Origin: Oxyruncus cristatus | Taxonomy: Eukaryota; Chordata; Aves; Passeriformes; Cotingidae | Reading direction: 5' to 3' | Assembly: GCA_013399855.1 (NCBI GenBank) | Contig: VXAY01002474.1 | Coordinates: 11,046 to 75,045, forward strand | Length of the DNA: 64,000 nucleotides | Notes under the pieces: model-generated | What the model saw: the letters and a program-made list of their open reading frames with translations, nothing else | Told to the model about the DNA's origin: nothing | The model's database searches: none | Translations under genes and position numbers: made by a program | Shown: positions 57,401 through 64,000 of the stretch, piece by piece | Position numbering within the stretch: the first letter of the stretch is position 1 | Layout: each line of letters begins with the position of its first letter

Positions 57401-60284
57401 TGCAGAATGAGTAATGTTAGATCTGCTGGGGGAAGAGGGGGAAGGAATGAGGAAAAAAAAGAGAGGGAGAAACATGAAACACCAGATGACAAATTCTGGA
57501 AACAGGCGTTGCCATGGAAAAGCAGTAGCTGTTATGTACTCTTAGGGTACAGATAAATAGAATATTTACATCCTGAAAAAAATAAAGAAAATATGGTCAC
57601 ATGAAATCAAAAACCTGACAAGTGGTCCATTAAACCTGACAACTGGTTCATTATGGTCAGATGAGGCTATGGGTAAATCAGCAAGACATCTATACTCTCT
57701 CCAAACAAACTTGTCAATGGAACTCCTTACTCAAGACATTCCCCATTGCTTTAGGATGCATTTGCTCTGGACACCTCAAGGTCTTTGAGGTCCTACACTT
57801 GGACATTTGCTCCAGTATTTCCTTGTGCATTCAAAGTAACCAATCTGATGGACAGTTCTTTAAATTAGTTCTGGACCTTAACACTGTAGAAGCAAGAAAA
57901 AATTCTACAGCAGTGTCACTGCAGAGTCAAGAAGTAAGTGCACAGGCACTTCAGCTTGCCAAGAAGGAAGTCAAGGAGAATAATTGGCACTTTGGGAAAG
58001 GTACATTCGCAAAAAGCAGGATCAATGGCTGCAAACACGATTGCTCAAACACTTCTACAAGTTCTCATGTGTCACCCATGTGATGCAGCTAAGTGATCCA
58101 AAGTTGAGGAGCTGAGACTGCTCTAACTCAGGCCTTTTTTATTCCAAGTGATGCCCAAAGCTCCTCCATCAAAGCATAGGTGGTCAACTAAACTCTGCAC
58201 CAACCCTGATGCAGAAAACCTTGAGTGCCTCCAAGCACCATAGTGCAAGTAACTTTGCTAAGAAGAGAATGGAAAGTCAATGATACTGGCTGAAGGAACA
58301 CAGATTTTTTTTGATCCAACAGTGCCTGTGTTTGCCTCTAGCTATGACATTCATAGATGAACATGAGAAGGGGTCCATCCCTTTTTTTCCCTACCCACAT
58401 GCTCTCTTCCCTCCCTGCTTCCACAGTCATTAAATGACTTTTGCATTAGAGACACGATGCCTATCGCATGCCTAGTTCCCAAAACTGGAATTTGAGGCTT
58501 AATGAGAGACAAGAACACTTATTAGACTCAGTTGCTAAGGGAACCACACAACCTGCTGAGAAATGTTAAGCAACTCCATATGGATGTTGGTACCTTGGTA
58601 CCTTCCTCCTTGTACAGCTAACACACATCCTCTTGCTGTCCCAGTTGCTTAAATCAAACACTTAAAAACATTAACTCTTATTCCACAACTAGCAAGAATC
58701 TTCATGACTTCAACAGGAGCTTTTAGCTTAATATTTTTTCTGTTTACTTCATATTCTACTCAGCTAAGTTAATTACACCAACGTTTCAGTGATAACTCAC
58801 ATTTTGCACCTGTGTCTGTTTTCTTTAGCCAGTTTATGCAAGGAAAACAGTATACTGTGAATCCTTGCTCCTTAAGAGAAGAGAAGAGAGTGAGAGCACA
58901 GATCCCTAGGTATAGCTTACTAAGTTACCTGTTTTTCAAGAAAATCACTTAAAAGTCTTGATTTCCTGTGGATGCTGTGTAGAGACACTTTACTGGAAAT
59001 TGCCATTAGAGGCAGTGAGATGAGGTACGAGTTTCTGTCTTCTGCACCTGAGTTACACCAACCAAATCCTCAACTCTATCATTTTTAGTGGAAACCAGCC
59101 AATATATAATTATGTAAGTTTTTATTCCCCTCCTATACATCAAATTACAGCTTATCATAGCCTTTAATACATCTTGCATCAGACATCTATAAAAGATGAT
59201 CCTCAACATCTATAAAAGATGCCTGGAAACAGGCCCTCACAGACATGTCAGAATAGAGCAAATAAATACTGTTAGGTCTCAAAACGTTCTTTGCACAGTT
59301 TTCTCATGTTACTGAAGCCTGACACACTGAAGCCTGTTATTTAGCCAGAAGAAAGAAAATTACTTTTTAAAATTTTACAGAGGGTGCCCATATATGTTAT
59401 GGAGTCTGTGAGAAATCACTAGTCTACCTACACAACCTGCACTGTGAAACTGAGTTTCAAGTGTGATGCTGTTAGGGGAATGACACAGCTTCCCTGCCAG
59501 ACTCCATCCTGCATTATCAGTAAATGCAATGCTTGTTTAAAGCCTGGCGTGTACCACTAACATATCCAACATCCCTAACTCTTTGTGGGTGTATGCCATG
59601 GGATTTTTTTGCCAAGACAATAAAAAAGCTTGACTCGGAAGGCTGTGCAGGGGGCTCACTGCAATTACTCACAATCACTGTTTAGATACTTTGAGAATGA
59701 AAAACCTGCTTGTGAAACTGAAAGAAAACAGAGAATCTGAAAGAATGCCCAGTTGAGGAGCGCTGCTTTTCTGGGAACATTCAGCACACCTCAAAAACTG
59801 ATTTCGGCTAACTGCAGACTCCTGCTGAGGGGACGCTTTATCCCGGTTACCTCCGGCTCCCGCAAGTGCGAAATCCCTTCTCCGCGGCGCTTTCACCGAC
59901 GGACACGAGAGCGAAAATTTTCTGCTTTCTCCCACAGATTGGTGGAATCAGCCCTGCACCTCGCCACCCCCGGACGTGGACTCGGGGCTGAAAAGGGTAA
60001 TTTCCACCTCCCTTCGCGGACCCTGGGAGAGTGCAGCACTCCCGAGGACCAGCGCATCGACGGAGCGAAGCGGGGCAGCCCCGACGGGCTCACCGGGCAC
60101 CTCCCCGCGCCCACCGCCACCCGCAACGGACTGGCGGCACCCGCCAGAGCCCCCCACTCACTGTCCCGTTATCGTCCACCCCCAGAAGGTGTCCGTGGAG
60201 GATCTCCATGGGTGAGGAGGCGCTGGAGTGCACGAAGGTCCCCTTGAAGACGTGGGCGAGCGGCGGGCGCTGCGGGGAGCCCAT
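36577..60284 (-). CDS. GDA: GDA, guanine deaminase (cypin/nedasin), complete 14-exon coding sequence
   Basis: Fourteen exons with GT/AG borders and matching phases give 1,353 coding bases, 450 residues plus TAA (human is 454). The enzyme hydrolyses guanine to xanthine and ammonia in the cytosol. It belongs to the zinc amidohydrolase superfamily and has a TIM-barrel fold. Zinc ligands fall at H82 and H84 (VDTHIHA), H240 (SHISEN), H279 (MAHA) and D330 (GLGTDVAGG). Catalytic E243, and Q87 and R213 for guanine recognition, are present at the same numbers as in human. The C-terminus SSSV is a class I PDZ-binding tail, which in mammals binds PSD-95. The only length difference is four residues fewer around residues 413-420 (SADDFEDTLQKF), at the exon 12/13 junction. 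The gene converges on ZFAND5. It looks fully functional. Confidence 0.97.
36648..37656 (-). other. GDA intron 13
   Basis: About 1.0 kb of AT-rich intron with no repeat or exon recognised beyond low-complexity A/T near 37,425-37,600. Confidence 0.7.
37657..37684 (-). CDS. GDA: GDA exon 13 (28-bp microexon, residues 419-427)
   Basis: The acceptor is ttttttatAG and the donor GTATGA. The exon encodes DTLQKFLYL plus one base of a glycine codon, matching (V)IQKFLYLG of human. It is the second 28-bp exon of this gene. Phase is exactly what exons 12 and 14 need. Confidence 0.9.
37685..38660 (-). other. GDA intron 12
   Basis: About 1.0 kb, carrying the tandem hairpin at 38390-38454. Nothing else is recognised. 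Confidence 0.7.
38390..38454. repeat. Perfect 17-bp hairpin with tandem second copy
   Basis: The left arm TAAAGGTATTACATGCA (38390-38406), a TTTT loop and the right arm TGCATGTAATACCTTTA (38411-38427) pair perfectly. The central 22 bases starting ACATGCATTTTTGCATG are repeated exactly 33 bp later at 38433-38454. Confidence 0.9.
38661..38779 (-). CDS. GDA: GDA exon 12 (residues 379-418)
   Basis: The acceptor is cttcctcAG and the donor GTAATC. The exon encodes ALGLDDVIGNFEVGKEFDAL and onward to DLFSADDFE. It is part of the second beta-sandwich strand set. The mammalian protein carries four extra residues around this exon's end. Confidence 0.94.
38780..40996 (-). other. GDA intron 11
   Basis: About 2.2 kb of AT-rich intron. 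I see no repeat family or additional exon. Confidence 0.7.
40997..41143 (-). CDS. GDA: GDA exon 11 (residues 330-378, D330)
   Basis: The acceptor is ccttcTAG and the donor GTAAGA. The exon completes the zinc-binding aspartate codon and encodes DVAGGYSASMLDAIRKAMMA and onward to FRLATLGGSQ. The DVAGG motif and ATLGGSQALGL junction are strongly conserved. Confidence 0.95.
41144..41591 (-). other. GDA intron 10
   Basis: About 450 bp with no feature recognised. Confidence 0.7.
41592..41659 (-). CDS. GDA: GDA exon 10 (residues 307-329)
   Basis: The acceptor is aaatccAG and the donor GTTAGT, a non-consensus third base. The exon encodes (S)LRSGILNVRKVLEHNVKLGL and GT, and its final base begins the D330 codon. 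It matches LSSGFLNVLEVLKHEVKIGLGT of human. Confidence 0.92.
41660..42142 (-). other. GDA intron 9
   Basis: About 480 bp with no feature recognised beyond short A/T-rich tracts. Confidence 0.7.
42143..42240 (-). CDS. GDA: GDA exon 9 (residues 275-306, H279)
   Basis: The acceptor is tttcttTAG and the donor GTAAGT. The exon encodes TVMAHACYLSEEELKLFNLR and then GAAISHCPNSNF with two bases of a split serine codon. H279 is retained. Human reads MAHGCYL, so the residue after the ligand is alanine here instead of glycine, and the motif IAHCPNSN reads ISHCPNSN. Confidence 0.94.
42649..42661. other. Assembly gap (13 N) in GDA intron 8
   Basis: Thirteen N bases are flanked by CACTGG on both sides, which suggests an unmerged overlap instead of truly missing sequence. 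Confidence 0.97.
42696..42717. repeat. (TA)n microsatellite
   Basis: A run of about nine TA units lies shortly after the N gap. Confidence 0.8.
44365..44472 (-). CDS. GDA: GDA exon 8 (residues 239-274, H240/E243)
   Basis: The acceptor is cttattgcAG and the donor GTAGCT. The exon encodes SHISENEEEVKLVESLFPDY and onward to KNKLLTSK. H240 is a zinc ligand and E243 the proton-shuttling glutamate of the HxxE motif. Confidence 0.95.
44473..45529 (-). other. GDA intron 7
   Basis: About 1.06 kb. It contains a (CAAA)n run at 45031-45054 and no exon. Confidence 0.7.
45028..45054. repeat. (CAAA)n microsatellite
   Basis: About five to six tandem CAAA units lie within GDA intron 7. Confidence 0.85.
45530..45637 (-). 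CDS. GDA: GDA exon 7 (residues 203-238)
   Basis: The acceptor is atattttcAG and the donor GTAAGC. The exon encodes YPRVQPVITPRFGPSCTEEL and onward to AQARDLHVQ. R213 of the TPRF motif is the guanine-binding arginine. Human has PRFSLSC where this has PRFGPSC. Confidence 0.95.
45638..47056 (-). other. GDA intron 6
   Basis: About 1.4 kb with a short (CA)(TA) compound run near 45,673-45,699. No other feature is recognised. Confidence 0.7.
45672..45700. repeat. Compound (AC)n(AT)n microsatellite
   Basis: An imperfect AC run followed by about six AT units near the 3' splice site of GDA intron 6. Confidence 0.75.
47057..47084 (-). CDS. GDA: GDA exon 6 (28-bp microexon, residues 193-202)
   Basis: The acceptor is tttttcAG and the donor GTAAGT. 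Only 28 bases are present, encoding (R)FVKELLEKK in the phase required by its neighbours. It aligns with RFVSEMLQKN in human. Confidence 0.9.
47085..49878 (-). other. GDA intron 5
   Basis: About 2.8 kb of AT-rich intron, no repeat family recognised. Confidence 0.65.
49879..49984 (-). CDS. GDA: GDA exon 5 (residues 158-192)
   Basis: The acceptor is ctcaacAG and the donor GTAAAA, a weaker donor than the others. The exon encodes KFGQRAFVGKVCMDMNDSVP and onward to DSVQETE. The GKVCMD(M/L)ND core matches mammalian GDA. Confidence 0.93.
49985..51198 (-). other. GDA intron 4
   Basis: About 1.2 kb, no feature recognised. Confidence 0.7.
51199..51286 (-). CDS. GDA: GDA exon 4 (residues 129-157)
   Basis: The acceptor is tttttatAG and the donor GTAAGA. 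The exon encodes RRTLKNGTTTACYFATIHTD and then TSLLLAEIL with one base of the next codon. The NGTTT motif is conserved in the family. Human has ADIT where this has AEIL. Confidence 0.93.
51287..53766 (-). other. GDA intron 3
   Basis: About 2.5 kb with the perfect 18-bp palindrome at 52988-53005. No exon is recognised. Confidence 0.7.
52988..53005. repeat. Perfect 18-bp palindrome
   Basis: TGACAACATATGTTGTCA equals its own reverse complement and lies in an AT-rich part of GDA intron 3. Confidence 0.9.
53767..53938 (-). CDS. GDA: GDA exon 3 (residues 71-128, zinc motif HxH)
   Basis: The acceptor is ttttccctAG and the donor GTAAGT. The exon encodes EFFIPGLVDTHIHAPQYSFA and onward to EEVYTRVV. 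It carries zinc ligands H82 and H84 and the guanine-contacting Q87. It is the largest exon (172 bp) and the most diagnostic one. Confidence 0.97.
53939..55642 (-). other. GDA intron 2
   Basis: About 1.7 kb. The compound microsatellite at 54413-54488 is the only notable content. Confidence 0.7.
54413..54488. repeat. Compound microsatellite: C-rich, (TA)n, (CA)n, (GA)n
   Basis: A C-run (cccccccgccccc) is followed by tatata, about nine CA units, tata, and about 18 GA units. It is likely to be highly length-polymorphic. Confidence 0.95.
55643..55731 (-). CDS. GDA: GDA exon 2 (residues 42-70)
   Basis: The acceptor is ctttctttcAG and the donor GTATGT. The exon encodes IVFLEQSDQQEQLAEMWGFK and then TSDIRQLSK, plus two bases of a split histidine codon. 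This segment belongs to the N-terminal beta-sandwich region. Confidence 0.93.
55732..60161 (-). other. GDA intron 1 (about 4.4 kb)
   Basis: The longest GDA intron. It includes an A-run at 56847-56862 and a 140-codon plus-strand open frame at 57661-58083 without recognisable homology. The exon 1-proximal end is GC-rich and part of the CpG island. Confidence 0.7.
60162..60284 (-). CDS. GDA: GDA exon 1 (start codon, residues 1-41)
   Basis: The ATG at 60284-60282 lies in a perfect Kozak context, gccgccATGG. The exon encodes MGSPQRPPLAHVFKGTFVHS and onward to GVDDNGT, and ends at a GTGAGT donor. Start and length agree with human GDA (which begins MCAAQMPPLAHIF). The exon lies inside the CpG island. 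Confidence 0.95.
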
Positions 60285-60294
60285 GGCGGCGGGC
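60275..60294 (-). promoter_or_regulatory. GDA: Kozak context of the GDA start
   Basis: The minus strand reads gccgccATGG, the full vertebrate consensus, and this fixes the translation start. Confidence 0.9.
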
Positions 60295-60756
60295 TGGGCG
60301 GGCGGCGCTGGGAGCTGCCACCAGCGGGCTGCCGCCCCTCGGTGTCTCCCGGTGCCGCCTGCAGCTTCCTGGAGCTGTCACCATTTCCCCACCCCCCTGG
60401 TGACTTTCTCTTCGGGGAGTGGTTTCGACGAAAGGAGGACGGGAGGCTGGGCCACCCCTTTCCCCGACGCCGCCGGACGGGAGGTGCCCGCGGGCGGTGC
60501 AAGAGGTGCCCCTCACCCCAAACCCTCCGCCTCCCCACCGCTGATCCCCCTTCCGAGGGATGGGTCCTCCACCTTGCAAGGGGCGCTCAAGCCCGGAGCA
60601 ATGCCCGGCGGGTTTGGGGGTCCCAGTTACTCCCTGGGAAGCGGTGGGTGAGCCGACAAGGTGTCTGTCAATGCTTTACTGGTGTCTGGCAACTCACTTT
60701 TGCAAACAGCGTAAAGGCTGTAACCACTTGCAAAAGTTTCATTTACAATAGTTTGG

Positions 60757-60800
60757 GTTTGTAGGTTGGAACAGACCTTCAAGATCTTCAAGTCTCAGGC
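60757..60800 (-). mobile_element. Short CR1-like 3' end fragment
   Basis: The plus strand reads gtaggttggaacagaccttc and aagatcttcaagtc, like the reverse complement of a CR1 3' terminus. Only about 40 bases match, so it is a weak call. Confidence 0.45.
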
Positions 60801-63800
60801 TGACTCCTCAGTCCTCAGCCTCTGTACTGCACGTTTGTAGGGTATAGGAGCAGAAAACAGATGCCAGCTGAGGTACCAGAACTACCAGAAATAGGCAACC
60901 TCATTCAGTGAAGACGATCTACAGAAAAAGAGAGAGCAACTTCAGGAAAATGAAAGGCAGAGAAAAACTTACTTTGTTAACTCAGAGAACTGTGTTCCCA
61001 GAACCATATTCCCTCCAGCAACCTAAGTCAAAAGTGTATCATGAACGCATGCTAAGAGGATCACTATTGAAAACATTGGGATAAACCTTCAGAGACAGAA
61101 TGACGTACACCAAGGATAACACCATGAATATTCTCTGAATTCCTGTTTGAAGACACCCTTATTCATCAGCTTGTCAGGTTATGAATGAACTTGGCACTGA
61201 TACTATTGCTCTCAAGGCTGCATTGCAAAGTTTGTTATTACATGGTTTATCATTAAAAGACCTTTGCACTTCCCATTGTGCTGACACTATACAAATGCAT
61301 AGCAGATTGTCTTTCCTGCAAGCTCTCCAGATTAATGGTGGTAGGAGAGAGAAACACAGTGGGAAATCACAGAATAAATTTAATTTTGGTCTGCTATGGA
61401 CAGGTCACCAGCCTTTATCTTGCCTCCCTTCTATAAGATTATGTTAGGTTGCTGAGAATGAAGTTAAAAAAATACTGTATTTATCAATATCAGTGGAATG
61501 TTCTTACCTGGATTTTGAGATTAGCTTAATCAGGAAATAAAGAGTGTCCAAAATAAAACAGACATGTGAAAGTGACTTTTACATACTTATATTGACAATT
61601 CTTGTGATAGGCCTTGAAGTTTAAGAAGACTTCAAAAATAATATCCCAAGATAAAACTGAGTTTTTTAAGACACATGGCAGTTTTTTGTTGTATTTCTCC
61701 TTTGGCATGAGAATCTAGCGTACAAAACAAATCACAAATTGGTCTTGCAGGTTAATCTACTTTGGAGAAGAAACTGGCTTACAAATCTTTCATCCAGTTC
61801 AGTTTGCTTACAGTAATCTGACTTCCTTGAAGAAGAATAATAGTTTTTTAAAAATAGAACCAAAAGTCTTCTAAATTAGCACTTGAAAGCCCCTCTTTTT
61901 CAGGGTGATGCTATTGTGTTTCTTAAGGCTGCAGCTGAAATGAGCTGTACTCCAAGCTGTTACTCCAGGTGACCAAAATTGCTTTTTGCTGTAGGAAGGA
62001 TAAAGACAGAGAGAGGCTGTTTTTGCTACTGAATAATAAAGGTAGAGGAGATGAAGATGAGAAATAGGGTGAAGGGACCAAGCCCTGCAGCGGTAAATTC
62101 ACTTGCTCCTCCTGTGAAAAGAGGAGTGAAAACAACTTTCTCCAGAAATAGCTTCAGCTCCATACAGCTTGCCCTTGCCCTGTTGGCAGCAACTAGCTTG
62201 ATTTTCCCCTCCAGTGTGCTGCCCTAGGACAGCTGTGTGCTTCACTTAACGCAAATCAGGCTACACACAGCTTTTGGTTCAGAATCCCAAGCTCTTGTGC
62301 TGGCTGCTACCCAGACTCACGTACACTGCTGTCCAAAATAATATTCAGCAGAGCTCACTGTTCCTGAGAAACCTTTTGGTTGTGTTCAGTAGGGAAGTGG
62401 GCTGCTCCCAAGAATCTCATGCTGCTTCAACCCTGGTTTTCCATTGAAAGCCTCAGAGATTTCCTCCAGCTTCCTTACAAAAAGAATGATAGTCCAGTGA
62501 TTTCAGTGGGATATAATCCAGAGAGTATTTATTCAAGGGAAGATAACAAAAAAACATTTACAGTTTCTTCCTTCAGCACTTTTGGGGGAGAAATGTCAAT
62601 AACAAACACTGTTAATGATAATTTGTTTCTGTTAGCAGGTTCCAAACACTCTGAAGTTGTATAATTTCACCGTCCAAAGAACTAGAGGTCTCTTCTGTTT
62701 TTTGCAGCTCTCACGTAGGAGAGCATGAGAGCCATGGAAGAGTGGTAACACCCTTCTCTCCTCCCAGAATTTTTTGATTTTTAGTTTGTAACAGTTCCAC
62801 ATGCATGCACAGATACTTGCATGACTCAAGGTGAGACTTTGGCCAAGTCTGAAAAACTGAGTCATTCTTTCAAAATATTGTTAAGAGGCTTACACTGATG
62901 CATGTTTAGTTTTGCTGGGATATGCTGGGCCAGGCACTTTACCTTCTGGGATAGACATGTAATGCTCAGTTATGACTGTTACATACTAATTAACTTAAGA
63001 AGTGAGTGAAATACAGCACTTTTTCCTTTTTTTTTTTCCATTTTTAATGGTTGAGGATCTGAAGAGAGAGATTTACCTTCTTTAAAAATTTGTGATTTTT
63101 TAAATAGCATTAAAAATAAATCTTAACTTTAGAAACTCATTGAAATTATCAAGTATGTGTTAAGACTTCTAATAATTAATAATGTGTACTTTGTTCTAAT
63201 GCTATTTTTTAAAAAAATCTGTCTCACTATTCACTGGCTTATCAGACTCTCTGTGTCATCTAAATCATTGACTTCTGAGCAATTATAGAAATGACTCTTT
63301 AGTTTAGTCCTGAAGCCAAACATATTCCAGACCAGAAGAGTAATCAGTCAATGTACTTCCAGGAGCACAGGGAAGATTTTAACAGAATTAGAGTGCCTTC
63401 ACTTCCCTTAACACTTTCAGTTTCTGGGGTTTTTTTTCATTTGTCACACTATACAAATGAATAATTCAATTACTTGTTTCAAAGTTTCATGGCACCTAAG
63501 CTGATCCTCCAACATCTGCAAAATATAAGAAAAAGAAGTCTGCTTCTCTCCACTGCTTTCAAAAGTTGTTGGTGGGGTACTTGACACCAGTCAAAAATAG
63601 CTGTTGTCAAGGGTCTGTTGAGGCCAGTGCCTGTGGAGCCTGAGCAGCAGATGACAGAAAATATTATTTTGATCTAGTAATGAATGTTACTAGAACATTT
63701 ATTATCAAAATGTACCTTGTCTATAATTTGTAACATAGCAACTAGGTAAATGGAGAGAAAAAATAGGGTTAATTTATCTGCTATTAACTGGTTTAGTTTT

Positions 63801-64000
63801 TTTCTATATAAGAAAGAGCTGATTGTGGGGCTAATACCTGGGAATATTCAGAAAAAAAAAGAAGCATAATTTGAATATCTCCTCTCAAGTCTGAAATTAA
63901 GTTGAGAGCTGGGTGTTAATCCAGCACAAGCTACTTCAGACACCTCCTTTTCCCACAAACATTAATATAATCAGAATATGTTTATATTACTTAATTTTTC
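60801..64000. other. GDA upstream flank, no gene seen
   Basis: AT-rich sequence with short open frames only (60-94 codons). No domain, RNA gene or named repeat was recognised. Confidence 0.5.

Larger units (their letters stand above)
59820..60660 (-). promoter_or_regulatory. GDA: CpG-island promoter of GDA
   Basis: GC content and CpG density rise abruptly between about 59.8 and 60.66 kb in an otherwise AT-rich window. The island spans exon 1, its start codon, the first intron's 5' end and about 375 bp upstream. GGGCGG-type Sp1 motifs lie at about 60295-60306, and no TATA box is evident. A broad TATA-less start between about 60,290 and 60,450 is the likely arrangement (inference). Confidence 0.8.

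Noticed and set aside
60031..60764. Overlapping 126-206-codon frames on both strands of the CpG island
   Set aside because: GC-rich DNA has few stops, so long frames appear in several phases at once. None has domain features; only GDA exon 1 is supported.

Overview
The window is vertebrate nuclear DNA, almost certainly from a bird and probably a songbird. Coding exons are small and bounded by GT/AG splice sites. Repeat content is dominated by CR1 LINE fragments with the avian octamer-type tail, solo LTRs beginning TGTCGTGGG, and a tRNA-Ile-derived SINE with a CR1-like tail of the kind described in zebra finch. There are no bacterial-style operons. The two genes are neighbours on human 9q21 and on the avian Z chromosome, so a Z-linked origin is the likely reading (inference from known synteny). 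|| Layout. (1) 1-14,690, plus strand: the last four coding exons and the 3' UTR of ZFAND5 (ZNF216), an AN1/A20 zinc-finger protein. The first coding exon or exons, carrying the A20 finger, lie before base 1. Its introns hold a degenerate sense CR1 (about 660-2257), an antisense solo LTR (4352-5502) and an antisense CR1 (about 8711-9700). (2) 14,690-36,000: a gene-poor interval between the convergent 3' ends of the two genes. It contains CR1/SINE tails at 17.78 and 18.9-19.02 kb, a 2-base N gap, a complete solo LTR with a 5-bp target-site duplication (25,020-26,180), and otherwise AT-rich unique sequence. (3) 36,577-60,284, minus strand: a complete GDA (guanine deaminase, cypin) gene. All 14 coding exons could be placed with consistent phases and add up to 1,353 bp, 450 codons plus stop. 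Every zinc ligand and substrate residue I could check is present, and the start codon sits in a perfect Kozak context inside a CpG island (about 59.8-60.66 kb). (4) 60.7-64 kb: upstream flank of GDA with one short CR1-like piece and no gene I can support. || The genes do not form a pathway. ZFAND5 works in ubiquitin binding and proteasome-linked protein turnover. GDA works in purine catabolism (guanine to xanthine plus ammonia) and, in neurons, has a scaffold role through its C-terminal PDZ-binding tail. I saw no undescribed gene system, CRISPR array or RNA gene. The more unusual items are the inverted pair of related solo LTRs that both keep a roughly 130-codon frame open, the tRNA-Ile-headed SINE, a tandemly duplicated perfect hairpin in GDA intron 12, and an N gap flanked by the same six bases.
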